Below, piece by piece: positions 1 through 8,832 of a stretch of DNA of 57,124 nt (its first letter is position 1; each line of letters opens with the position of its first letter). Both the position numbers and the translations under genes were made by a program. Origin of the DNA: Pedobacter kyungheensis (lineage in GTDB: Bacteria > Bacteroidota > Bacteroidia > Sphingobacteriales > Sphingobacteriaceae); contig NZ_JSYN01000043.1 in assembly GCF_000812965.1 (NCBI RefSeq), forward strand, positions 1 through 57,124. Reading direction: 5' to 3'. The notes under the pieces are model-generated. The model worked only from the letters and a program-made list of their open reading frames with translations. It did not search any database and was not told where the DNA came from.

Positions 1-1056
1 GGTAATGCAAGCTTGAACATTGCAGATGATGATAACACCCCAGCTAACCTGGCGATCAGCATCAGCAAAGCAGCAGATGCAGCAGAACCAGCGACCAACG
101 GTGCATTCAGCATTAGTTTACCGGCTGGCGTAACCGCTATAGAAGATATCACGGTAGCTTACAGCGTGAGTGGAACGGCAACTGCAGGAACAGACTATAC
201 CGCATTGAGCGGATCGGCTGTGATCTTAGCAGGTCAGACCAGTGTGAATGTTCCGGTACTAGTTAAAAATGATAACATCATCGAAGGCACTGAAACGGTA
301 GTGGCTACCTTAACCGGCGCTAGTTCGGCTAACTTCAGTCTTACCGCAAGTGGTAATGCGAGCTTGAACATTGCTGATGATGATAATACGCCAGCTAACC
401 TGGCTGTAAGCATCAGCAAAACTGCAGATGCAGCAGAACCAGCATCCAACGGTGCATTTAACATCAGTTTACCTGCTGGCGTAACCGCTACAGAAGATAT
501 CACGGTAGCTTACAGCGTGAGTGGAACTGCAACTGCAGGAACAGACTATACCGCATTGAGTGGATCGGCTGTAATCTTAGCAGGTCAGACCAGTGTAAAC
601 GTTCCGGTATTGGTTAAAAACGATAACATCATCGAAGGCACAGAAACGGTAGTGGCTACCTTAACCGGCGCTAGCTCGGCTAACTTCAGTCTTACCGCAA
701 CTGGTAATGCAAGCTTAAATATTGCCGATGATGACAATATCCCAGCTAACCTGGCTGTAAGCATCAGCAAAACAACCGACGCTGCAGAACCTGCAACCAA
801 CGGTGCATTTAGCATTAACTTACCGGCTGGCCTAACGGCGACCGAGAACATCACGGTAACTTACAATGTGAGCGGAACTGCAACCGCAGGAACAGACTAT
901 ACCACTTTAAGTGGATCGGCTATGATCTTAGCAGGTCAGAACAGTGTGAACGTTCCGGTAGTAGTAAAAGACGATAACCTGTATGAAGACCCTGAAACGG
1001 TTATTTTAACCCTAACAGGCGCAAACTCAACTAACTTCACCTTTACTGCATCGGGC
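1..1056 (+). repeat. Tandem 351-bp Calx-beta coding repeats
   Basis: Repeat units start at 1, 352 and 703 (each beginning GGTAATGC), an exact 351-bp period. Units 1 and 2 are almost identical at DNA level, and unit 3 is more diverged towards its end. This suggests recent duplication or gene conversion inside the adhesin gene. More copies probably lie upstream of the window. Confidence 0.88.
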
Positions 1057-2187
1057 AGCAATGCTACGGCAACAGTTACAATAGCCGATGATGATAAGAA
1101 AGACCAGGTAATTACTTTCACAGCTTTACCGGGTAAAATTTTAGGTGATGGTACCTTTACACTTAACGCAACTGGTGGTGCATCCGGAAATCCGGTTACT
1201 TATACCAGCAGCAATCCGGCGGTAGCAACCGTTACAGGAAATACCGTAACCATAGTTGGCGTAGGTACAGCAAACATAATCGCTTCGCAGGCGGGTAATG
1301 CTACCTATAACGCAGCTGCAAATGTTACCCAGGTATTAACGGTTATCGCGCCGCTAAACACCGCCCCAACCCTGGCAGCAATTGCCAACCAGCAGGTGTG
1401 TGTAAGCGGTAGCACACAAACCATTGCATTAAGTGGTATTACAGCAGGTGCGGAGCAAAATCAAACTACTACTTTAACAGTGAGTAGTGATAATGCAGCA
1501 CTGTTTACAGCGCTTTCAGTAACGCAAGGCACAGCTGGTAACGCAGTATTAAGCTACAGGTTAAACCCTGCAGGTGGTACTGCAAGCATTACGGTAACTG
1601 TAAAAGATAATGGTGGTACATTGAACGGAGGTACTGATACCTTTAGCCGAACATTTACATTAACGGCTGCTCCACTACCGCAAGTTCAGATAGTGGCTAC
1701 ACCAGGGACAAATGTAAGCAAGGGAGAAACCATTGAGTTAAAAGCGAGTGGTGCATTAAGCTATAGCTGGGCAACTGCTTCTGGTATTATCAGTGGACAG
1801 AATTCAGCAACGCTTACCGTACGCCCATCGCAAAATACCACTTACACCGTAACTGGCACCAATGCCTCGGGTTGTACCAGTACAGCAACGATTACCATTA
1901 CCGTAGTGGAAGATTATAACCTGGTGGCCAATAACGTGCTTACACCGAACGGCGATGGTAAAAACGACTTCTTTGTGATTAAAAACATCGACATGTATCC
2001 AAATAATCAGGTACGCATATTCGACCGTGCAGGTAGGGAAGTGTATGCCAAAAAGAACTATAATAACGAGTGGGATGGTACCATCAACGGCACTCCGCTG
2101 GATGAAAATACTTACTACTACATTATAGAACTGGGTAACGGCGTAAAAGCGAAAAGAGGATTTATCACAATTGTTAGAAAATTTTAA
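1..2187 (+). CDS. Calx-beta repeat adhesin with T9SS type B C-terminal domain (5' end missing)
   Basis: Open from the first base of the window (GGT AAT GCA...), so the true start lies upstream; 728 codons are visible. Three Calx-beta-like repeats of 117 residues occupy about residues 1-365, each ending in an acidic ADDDN-type Ca-binding turn. They are followed by an Ig-like stretch (about 366-450), a cadherin-like stretch (about 455-555), a PKD/Ig-like stretch (about 560-635), and a final domain with LTPNGDGKNDFF and RIFDRAGREVY. That last domain is the gliding-motility-associated/T9SS type B sorting signal, so the protein is expected to cross the outer membrane by T9SS and stay surface associated. 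The next gene, 12 bp downstream, is a PorP/SprF protein, the usual partner of type B cargo. The role as an adhesin is inferred from architecture; the sorting domain is clear. Confidence 0.9.
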   Translation, partial: GNASLNIADDDNTPANLAISISKAADAAEPATNGAFSISLPAGVTAIEDITVAYSVSGTATAGTDYTALSGSAVILAGQTSVNVPVLVKNDNIIEGTETVVATLTGASSANFSLTASGNASLNIADDDNTPANLAVSISKTADAAEPASNGAFNISLPAGVTATEDITVAYSVSGTATAGTDYTALSGSAVILAGQTSVNVPVLVKNDNIIEGTETVVATLTGASSANFSLTATGNASLNIADDDNIPANLAVSISKTTDAAEPATNGAFSINLPAGLTATENITVTYNVSGTATAGTDYTTLSGSAMILAGQNSVNVPVVVKDDNLYEDPETVILTLTGANSTNFTFTASGSNATATVTIADDDKKDQVITFTALPGKILGDGTFTLNATGGASGNPVTYTSSNPAVATVTGNTVTIVGVGTANIIASQAGNATYNAAANVTQVLTVIAPLNTAPTLAAIANQQVCVSGSTQTIALSGITAGAEQNQTTTLTVSSDNAALFTALSVTQGTAGNAVLSYRLNPAGGTASITVTVKDNGGTLNGGTDTFSRTFTLTAAPLPQVQIVATPGTNVSKGETIELKASGALSYSWATASGIISGQNSATLTVRPSQNTTYTVTGTNASGCTSTATITITVVEDYNLVANNVLTPNGDGKNDFFVIKNIDMYPNNQVRIFDRAGREVYAKKNYNNEWDGTINGTPLDENTYYYIIELGNGVKAKRGFITIVRKF

Positions 2188-2199
2188 TACTTCAAAGCA

Positions 2200-3123
2200 A
2201 TGAATACAATTAATCAATATAAAAACAAAGGATTCATCCAATGGTGTGTGGCGCTGCTCTTCATCAGCTTTCCTTTTGCGCAAAGCAAAGCACAGCTTAA
2301 TCCGATGAGTGCAATCTATTATCAGAATCAGTATCTCACCAATCCGGCTATGGCCGGATTGGAACAAAAGTTAACCTTGAATGCCGGTATTCGCAGTCAG
2401 TTTAGTACTATGCCCGGTTTACCCTTTACCCAGTTTGTATCGGCCGACTACGGCTTCGCAGAAAAGCTGGCGGTGGGACTACAGGTAAACAACGACCGTG
2501 CAGGATTGTTAAAGCACACGCGCGCCGCAACTTCTTTTACTTACCACCTTCCGCTCGATCAGGGCAATCAGCACCTGAGCTTTGGTTTGGGGCTATCGTT
2601 TTCCGACGACGACATTAACATTGCCAATGTGCAGGGTGATGCCGATGATATTGATATTTATAGCGTGAACCAGCGTAAAACCTATCTGGATGCCGATTTC
2701 GGAATGGCCTACCGTACAGGCAGACTTCAGGTACAAGGTGCGGTAAATAACCTGAAACGTATATTGAAAAAAGATGCGTACCACTCATCCGATCAGCCTT
2801 TGTTCTTTACAGCAATAAGCTACCGGATACCGGCCAACTTTGCTACTGTAGAGCCTAAAGTGGCTTACCGTGGCGTTAAAGGTTACCACAATTTGCTTGA
2901 TGCAGGGGTAAACATTGAGTTCGCTTCTCCATCGGTAAACAAGGTAAATGTACTGGCACTCTACCACAATGCAGGCAGTGCTACCTTTGGGATAGGCATT
3001 AACTGGAACAATAAACTGGCCGTTAATGGCATGTACACCACCAATACACGCGCATTAAGCGGTTATACCGCCGGCGATTACGAACTCGGAATCAGCTATA
3101 GCTTGTTTGGCAAACAAAAGTAA
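2200..3123 (+). CDS. PorP/SprF family T9SS-associated outer membrane protein
   Basis: A 307-residue protein with a signal peptide ending near residue 31 (SKAQ), then the family's characteristic N-terminus (QYLTNPAMAGLE) and alternating beta-strand character to the end, consistent with an outer-membrane beta-barrel. Length matches the PorP/SprF family (about 300). In Flavobacterium, SprF is needed for secretion of the type B adhesin SprB. By analogy this protein probably handles or anchors the adhesin encoded 12 bp upstream, and the two should be cotranscribed. A strong hairpin terminator follows the stop. Confidence 0.92.
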   Translation: MNTINQYKNKGFIQWCVALLFISFPFAQSKAQLNPMSAIYYQNQYLTNPAMAGLEQKLTLNAGIRSQFSTMPGLPFTQFVSADYGFAEKLAVGLQVNNDRAGLLKHTRAATSFTYHLPLDQGNQHLSFGLGLSFSDDDINIANVQGDADDIDIYSVNQRKTYLDADFGMAYRTGRLQVQGAVNNLKRILKKDAYHSSDQPLFFTAISYRIPANFATVEPKVAYRGVKGYHNLLDAGVNIEFASPSVNKVNVLALYHNAGSATFGIGINWNNKLAVNGMYTTNTRALSGYTAGDYELGISYSLFGKQK

Positions 3124-3140
3124 ACTCCTTTAATAAATTT

Positions 3141-3173
3141 AAATCCCGGTTGCTAAAGTAACCGGGATTTTTT
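3141..3173 (+). terminator. Rho-independent terminator after the adhesin/PorP pair
   Basis: Perfect 11-bp stem AAATCCCGGTT / AACCGGGATTT (3141-3151 and 3160-3170) with an 8-nt loop, followed by TTT. It sits 18 bp after the PorP/SprF stop codon. Confidence 0.85.
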
Positions 3174-3539
3174 GTTACAAGCAAAAATATCCTCCAAATT
3201 GTTGAATCTTGAATCACTAAAACCGAATGTTTTTATCCATTAGGCTAATTATTTATTAACGTTAATTAGTATTTTATTCAATCATATTATCATGATCTGG
3301 CGGCTTTCTGGCTTGTAAAAGAAAGAACTGATGACAATGAAAAGCTTGCTCTTTTAGTGCTGAGCTATGTTTTTAACCTCATTTTAAAAACCAGACCAGG
3401 TACTGTTGGATGATATTAACGCGAACAATTTTATAAGGTACTATTTGTGGTAATGCTTTCAAGTTGATAGCTTTATCTTCAACTACAGGCATTCTCCCAA
3501 AAAGCTAACCAAAATCGAACCAGTCATCTGCTTATAAGA
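3174..3539. other. Non-coding region upstream of the sigma factor
   Basis: AT-rich, with no convincing ORF. It contains the inverted repeat CTAATTA / TAATTAG (3245-3251 and 3263-3269, 11-bp spacer), a possible operator. TACTATTTG near 3439 resembles, but does not exactly match, the Bacteroidota -7 box TAnnTTTG. The promoter of the sigma/FecR/SusCD block is expected here but cannot be placed firmly. Confidence 0.4.
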
Positions 3540-4088
3540 ATGGATATTATTGCACTACAGCATAAGATTGCATTAATGAGAGACGAAACAGCTTACAAAA
3601 AGCTATTTCTCCATTTTTATTCTGGTCTGTTGCGCTTTAGTATTACCTATGTAAAGCAAAAAGAAATAGCGGAGGAAATTGTATCGGATGTTTTGTTAAA
3701 AGTGTGGACAATGGAAAAGGCATTGCTAGATGTTTCGAATGCCAAAGTGTACCTTTTCTGCGCAGTTAAAAATAGCTCCATTAATTTTTTGGTTAAGAAT
3801 AGAAAATACACCACCTGGGATATTGATCAGGTCGCACCATCAAGTTTAGTAGAACTTTCTACGCCGATGGAAAGCATGCTGGATGCGGAATTAAAAGAAA
3901 AGATTGAAAAATGTGTTAAAGCCCTTTCTCCTAAATGCCGGATGGCCTTTATGTTAAACCGGCAGGATGGCCTTTCTTACCGCGAAGTAGCAGAGATCAT
4001 GGAAATTTCTTTAAATACTGTTGACCGGCATCTGCAGCTGGCGCAGCAAAAATTAGGTGCCGCTTTGAGCGTGTATCTCGATCGTTAA
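3540..4088 (+). CDS. ECF-type RNA polymerase sigma factor
   Basis: A 182-residue protein, the usual ECF sigma length. Region 2 spans about residues 15-90, with the core-binding stretch around EIVSDVLLKVW. Region 4 spans about 122-178 and has a helix-turn-helix around LSYREVAEIMEISLNTVDRH. The next gene encodes a FecR-type anti-sigma factor, then SusC and SusD. This is the standard Bacteroidota trans-envelope signalling arrangement: ligand binding by SusC releases the sigma factor via FecR and induces the locus. Target promoters cannot be read from the sequence. Confidence 0.95.
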   Translation: MDIIALQHKIALMRDETAYKKLFLHFYSGLLRFSITYVKQKEIAEEIVSDVLLKVWTMEKALLDVSNAKVYLFCAVKNSSINFLVKNRKYTTWDIDQVAPSSLVELSTPMESMLDAELKEKIEKCVKALSPKCRMAFMLNRQDGLSYREVAEIMEISLNTVDRHLQLAQQKLGAALSVYLDR

Positions 4089-4160
4089 AAAAATATTTAA
4101 AATTTAATTGAGGACTTTTCTCCTTTCTCTTGTCTTAGTCGGTAATAACCTTTTTTATCG

Positions 4161-5258
4161 ATGGACGACGAACGCTTTTACTGGCTGATCAATCAGGTTA
4201 ATGCCGGTAATATTTTAGACGAAGAATTGAACGAATTGCATCAACTCATGGAGCAAAATCCAGGTTTACGCAATATTTATGCCTTGCTTACGGCCAAAGC
4301 TGAGCCACAAAGCCAGACAGAAAAAGCAGAGGCCATGGAGGCATATATGGCTCATTACGCTAAAATGCAGTTAGCAGGTCACTTTGATCAGGCAGCTCAG
4401 GATTCAACACCGTCACCCGAAAATATCCCATCAGGAAAGAAAAAAACAATTACACTTTACCGCAGGCTTATTCAGGTTGCTGCAATCCTGCTTTTAATAG
4501 GGCTTCCGCTTTGCTTTATGATGTTCAGAAAACAGCGCGATACGGAATTGGTACTCATTGCAAAAAAGGGAGAAAAAAATAAGATTGTACTGGCCGATGG
4601 TACAAAAGTTTGGCTGAATGGCGACAGCAAACTTTTTTACACCAAATCATTTACCGGAGCAACCAGATCGGTTAGCTTAAGTGGAGAAGCCTACTTTGAA
4701 GTGGCTCACGATAAAAAACATCCCTTCATCATTTCAGCTAACGGTATTAAAGTGAAAGTACTGGGAACCGCTTTTAATTTAAAAGCTTATCCTGACGATG
4801 AGAACACTGAAACCACACTTATTCATGGTTTGGTAGAAGTTAGTATGGACGACCAGCCTTTAAGCCGCATTAGCCTAAAACCCGGAGAGAAGCTAAGAGT
4901 GCACAATGAGCTTAAAGACCACAAACAAGAAACGGTTAAAAAAGAACAACCAACCATTCTGTTAAGCAAATCAAATGTAGAGATTGCCGATAATAAGGCT
5001 AAAGAAAGTCTTTGGACAGAAAACAAGCTCGTTTTTGATGACGAGCCTTTTCAGAATATTGCTGTTAAGCTGGGGCGGTGGTACAATAAGGAAATTATTA
5101 TTCAGGATGAAGACCTTAAACGCATTAATTTATCAGGAACCTACGAAAACTATACTCTTGAACAAGTGCTGCATGCATTACAGTATGCAGGCAGATTTAA
5201 CTACCGGATAGAGAAAAATCTGGTTTATATCCAATCTATAACCCCAACTAAAAACTAA
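4161..5258 (+). CDS. FecR family anti-sigma factor
   Basis: A 365-residue protein with a cytoplasmic N-terminal sigma-binding part (about 1-95), one transmembrane helix (about 103-123), a periplasmic FecR domain (about 130-230, with the typical GEAYFEVAHDKKHPFII stretch), and a C-terminal DUF4974-like domain (about 285-360), which resembles the STN domain at the N-terminus of the partner SusC. It starts 72 bp after the sigma factor and precedes the SusC gene. Expected role: hold the ECF sigma factor inactive until SusC signals substrate capture. Confidence 0.95.
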   Translation: MDDERFYWLINQVNAGNILDEELNELHQLMEQNPGLRNIYALLTAKAEPQSQTEKAEAMEAYMAHYAKMQLAGHFDQAAQDSTPSPENIPSGKKKTITLYRRLIQVAAILLLIGLPLCFMMFRKQRDTELVLIAKKGEKNKIVLADGTKVWLNGDSKLFYTKSFTGATRSVSLSGEAYFEVAHDKKHPFIISANGIKVKVLGTAFNLKAYPDDENTETTLIHGLVEVSMDDQPLSRISLKPGEKLRVHNELKDHKQETVKKEQPTILLSKSNVEIADNKAKESLWTENKLVFDDEPFQNIAVKLGRWYNKEIIIQDEDLKRINLSGTYENYTLEQVLHALQYAGRFNYRIEKNLVYIQSITPTKN

Positions 5259-5401
5259 ACCAAATGATATGAAAGAAACCTAAACTTTAAAAACTAAAAA
5301 AGGAGAATGTTGACGCATTCCCCTCTAATTGTGAATTGTCGAAATGGCCCCTCGCTGAACACGTAACAGCCATTTTATTAACAAAACCAAAAAACAAATA
5401 T

Positions 5402-8400
5402 ATGAAAAAAAATGAACCACAGGCCGTTCTGCAACGGCCGTACCGTTCTATGCTCAAGCTTTTGCTTATGATGAAAATTGTTGTACTTTTTATTTTATTA
5501 GGTACGCTACAAACGTTTGCCACCCGAAGCGTTGCACAAGAAAAAGTTTCTATTTCTATGCAGCAGGCAGATCTGAAACAGATTTTTAAATCCATTGAAA
5601 ATCAAACCAACATTCATTTTGTTTACAATGATGAGATTTTGCCTGCCGGAAAACTATTTACTGCCAGCTTTGCCAATCAATCGTGGAAAGAAGTTTTAAC
5701 TAGCGTGCTGGCCAATACAGGTATCCATTACCGCATTGTAGAAGAGAATCTGGTTGTTTTAACCCGTGGCGATCATAACCGGATTGTGGTGAGGGGAAAG
5801 GTAACCGATGCCAAAAATGTCGGTATTCCCGGGGTAAGCGTGCTGGAGAAAGGAACCAAAAACGGCGCGGTAACTAACGAAAACGGCGAATTCAATATCA
5901 ATGTCACCGATGCATCTGCCGTTTTAATTTTTAAGTTTGTGGGCTATGTTACTCAGGAGCTGAATGCAAGTAATAGCTTTATGACGGTATTGCTAAAAGA
6001 AGATGCAGCAGACCTTAATGAGGTAGTAGTTGTGGGCTATGGCAAGCAGGAGAAGAAGTTTTTAACCGGTTCTGTAGTCTCCATATCGGGAAGCACAGTA
6101 AGTAATATACCGGTTTCTAATGTTTCCAATGCCCTGGCAGGCAGACTGGCTGGTCTGGTAGTGATGTCGCCAAGTGGTCTTCCTGGCGTGAGTTCTTCGG
6201 TTCGGGTAAGGGGAACTACCTCATATTCCGGTCAGGATCCGCTTTACGTAATCGACGATATTCCGCGCAGCAAGCAGGAGTTCGATTTACTCTCTCCAAA
6301 CGATATTGAGAGTATTTCGGTATTAAAAGACGGTGCTGCCGCCATTTATGGGGTAAGAGGTGGTAGTGGGGTGATACTGGTTACCACCAAACAAGGTTCG
6401 GAAGGACCGGCCAAATTTAGTTTTAACATTAGTCATGGTCAATCAGATCCTACACGCATGCCTAAAAGACTAAACTCCTACCAGGACGCACTTTACCGCA
6501 ATAATTACTATCTCAATCAAGGGGTTGCAGCTAACGATCCAAGGTATTACACTGCCGATGAGCTGGAGTTTTATAAAGCCGGAAAGATCAATACCGACCT
6601 TTTCGAAATGATTAGCAAAACGCCTCGTACCACCGATGCCAATTTAAGCGTAACCGGTGGCTCGCCAAATGCGAGGTATTATGTTGCTACTGGTTATTTT
6701 AGCGAAACCGGTTTATTTGATAAGCTCGAATCGAAACGCTTTAATGTACTGAGTAACCTCGATTTCAAATTTGGTAATGGTTTTTCTGCCAAGGTAAATC
6801 TTCAGGGTACCGTGCGGCCAAATACTACCCCATGGTGGTATGATGGAGTAAATACCACTACTTTGAGCGATCTTACCCGTGCAGCCATGAACTTTACGCC
6901 TTTAAGCCCGGCTTATGTAAATGGCCTGCCCGATGGAAGTTTATACCACTTTTTGGTGCCTGAAGTAATTAAAAACGGCTACATAAAAGGTGATCGTTCC
7001 AATTTGAATGGGTTCTTAAAATTGAGCTATAATCCGAACTACATAAAAGGTTTCGGAGCAGATATCAGCTATAACTATAATAAACAGGCCGATTTGTATA
7101 AAACCCGGTACCAGCCTTACACCCTTTATCTTTTCAACCGTTTTGGGGGCAACAACCACTTAATTGGCGATCAGATAATTGGCACCAAAGCCGCTGCGCA
7201 ACAACCTTACGATTTTTTTCAGGAGCAGTACATTCAAAACAAAACCTATGTATTTAATGCTTCTGCCCATTACGACCATACTTTTGGTAATCACGACCTG
7301 AGTTTGCAGGTTTTTTATGAGCAATCTGAATCGGCAGGCGATAATTTCTCGGCCAAAGGCGAAAATCTTCTATCCAGCACCATCGACCAGCTTTTTGTGG
7401 CCAATAGCGATCCGGCCCGCCGCTCTTTAACCGGTACGGGAAATGAATTTGGACGGTCATCGGTTTTTGGCCGTTTAAACTACAAATTTAAAGGGAAATA
7501 CCTTTTAGATGCCATTGTTCGTGCCGATGCCTCATCGGCTTTTGCCCCTAAAAATAAATGGGGATATTTTCCTTCACTATCGGGTGGATGGATTTTATCT
7601 GAAGAGCCCTTTATTAAAAATGCGATGCCGAATGTAGATAACCTGAAAATCAGGGCAGGTTATGGTTTGCTCGGTTATGATAATATCGACCTTTCGCAAT
7701 GGTACTCTTATTTTTCGTTGCAAGGCAGTGCCGTTTTTTCAACTCCGGTAAATACCATTGCACCGCAACGCTATCCTAATCCGGATATCAAATGGCAAAA
7801 AATAGCGACCACCAACGTGGGCTTGGATGCCAGTTTTTACAAAGGGTTAATTAGCGGTAGCCTGGATTTATTTTATAAAAAAACATCCGATCTTTTAGTC
7901 GCCAATCAAACCGTAATTCCATCTACATTTGGTATTGCACTGGCTCAGGTTAATTACGGGCAGGTGAATGCCAAGGGCTTTGAGCTAACCCTGAGACACG
8001 ATAATCAGATCGGTCAGGTAAAGTATTATGTTGGATTTAACTTAGCCTATACCACGAATAAGGTAATTAAATATCCTGAGCAGGCCAATATTCCCGATTA
8101 TCAACGCCGTACGGGCCGGCCGGTTAATTTCATTACCGGTTATCAGGCTAATGGCATTATCAGCAATACCGATCAGCTGGCCAATTACCTGAAACTGAAA
8201 TACGGAACCAGGGCTTTCGAACTTGGTGATATTGGTTTTACCGACCTTTTTGGTCCTAACAATGGAGCTCCTGATGGCATTATCAACGCGAATGATAATG
8301 TGGTCTTATCTAATCTGTCTTACGATCCACGGATTACCTATGGCATTCCACTGGGCGCATCGTGGAAAGGATTTGATTTGGGGGTATTGTTGCAAGGCGT

Positions 8401-8800
8401 AGGTGCACGCAAAGTAATGTTAAGCGACAGGAGTCAGTGGCAGGAGCAAAATGTACTGGCCTTTTGGGCCGATTTCTGGTCGCCACAAAACCCTGGTGCA
8501 GCTTATCCTAAAATTGGAGGCTTAAATGGAACAGAAGGTCCTGCGTCATCATTCTGGTTACGTAGCGGTAACTATCTACGGGTAAAAAGTCTGGAATTGG
8601 GTTACACATTACCTGCGAGGGCAACCAAAAGTATTGGTTTAGAAAAATGCCGCTTGTTTTTAACCGGAACCAATCTTTTCATCATCAGTGATGATATTAA
8701 GATGTACGATCCGGAATTACCAACAAATGAAACAGGTTATGGTGCATTTCAATACCCGATGCTCAGAACCATTTCTGCAGGTGCAAGTATTTCTTTTTAA
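5402..8800 (+). CDS. SusC/RagA TonB-linked outer membrane transporter with STN signalling domain
   Basis: ATG at 5402 is chosen because it gives a basic N-terminus and a hydrophobic signal segment (about residues 18-46); reading on to an upstream TTG adds 22 unlikely residues. The 1132-residue product has an STN/secretin-TonB N-terminal domain (about 47-122), a carboxypeptidase-regulatory-like domain (about 129-198), a TonB-box-like LNEVVVVGYG (about 205-214), a plug and a C-terminal beta-barrel. The STN domain marks it as a transducer that talks to the FecR anti-sigma factor encoded just upstream. Paired with the SusD gene 32 bp downstream, it should import oligosaccharides released at the cell surface. 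Confidence 0.96.
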   Translation: MKKNEPQAVLQRPYRSMLKLLLMMKIVVLFILLGTLQTFATRSVAQEKVSISMQQADLKQIFKSIENQTNIHFVYNDEILPAGKLFTASFANQSWKEVLTSVLANTGIHYRIVEENLVVLTRGDHNRIVVRGKVTDAKNVGIPGVSVLEKGTKNGAVTNENGEFNINVTDASAVLIFKFVGYVTQELNASNSFMTVLLKEDAADLNEVVVVGYGKQEKKFLTGSVVSISGSTVSNIPVSNVSNALAGRLAGLVVMSPSGLPGVSSSVRVRGTTSYSGQDPLYVIDDIPRSKQEFDLLSPNDIESISVLKDGAAAIYGVRGGSGVILVTTKQGSEGPAKFSFNISHGQSDPTRMPKRLNSYQDALYRNNYYLNQGVAANDPRYYTADELEFYKAGKINTDLFEMISKTPRTTDANLSVTGGSPNARYYVATGYFSETGLFDKLESKRFNVLSNLDFKFGNGFSAKVNLQGTVRPNTTPWWYDGVNTTTLSDLTRAAMNFTPLSPAYVNGLPDGSLYHFLVPEVIKNGYIKGDRSNLNGFLKLSYNPNYIKGFGADISYNYNKQADLYKTRYQPYTLYLFNRFGGNNHLIGDQIIGTKAAAQQPYDFFQEQYIQNKTYVFNASAHYDHTFGNHDLSLQVFYEQSESAGDNFSAKGENLLSSTIDQLFVANSDPARRSLTGTGNEFGRSSVFGRLNYKFKGKYLLDAIVRADASSAFAPKNKWGYFPSLSGGWILSEEPFIKNAMPNVDNLKIRAGYGLLGYDNIDLSQWYSYFSLQGSAVFSTPVNTIAPQRYPNPDIKWQKIATTNVGLDASFYKGLISGSLDLFYKKTSDLLVANQTVIPSTFGIALAQVNYGQVNAKGFELTLRHDNQIGQVKYYVGFNLAYTTNKVIKYPEQANIPDYQRRTGRPVNFITGYQANGIISNTDQLANYLKLKYGTRAFELGDIGFTDLFGPNNGAPDGIINANDNVVLSNLSYDPRITYGIPLGASWKGFDLGVLLQGVGARKVMLSDRSQWQEQNVLAFWADFWSPQNPGAAYPKIGGLNGTEGPASSFWLRSGNYLRVKSLELGYTLPARATKSIGLEKCRLFLTGTNLFIISDDIKMYDPELPTNETGYGAFQYPMLRTISAGASISF

Positions 8801-8832
8801 ACAATGTTAAGCCCAATTAAAAAGATCAGAAC

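Noticed and set aside
234..1121. Three similar minus-strand frames opposite the Calx-beta repeats
   Set aside because: They repeat only because the coding repeats on the other strand do; no start signal or homology.
1804..2367. A 187-codon minus-strand frame across the end of the adhesin gene
   Set aside because: It lies opposite two well-supported + strand genes and its translation looks random.
5336..5401. A TTG start for SusC
   Set aside because: The ATG at 5402 gives a normal signal peptide; the extra residues are unsupported.
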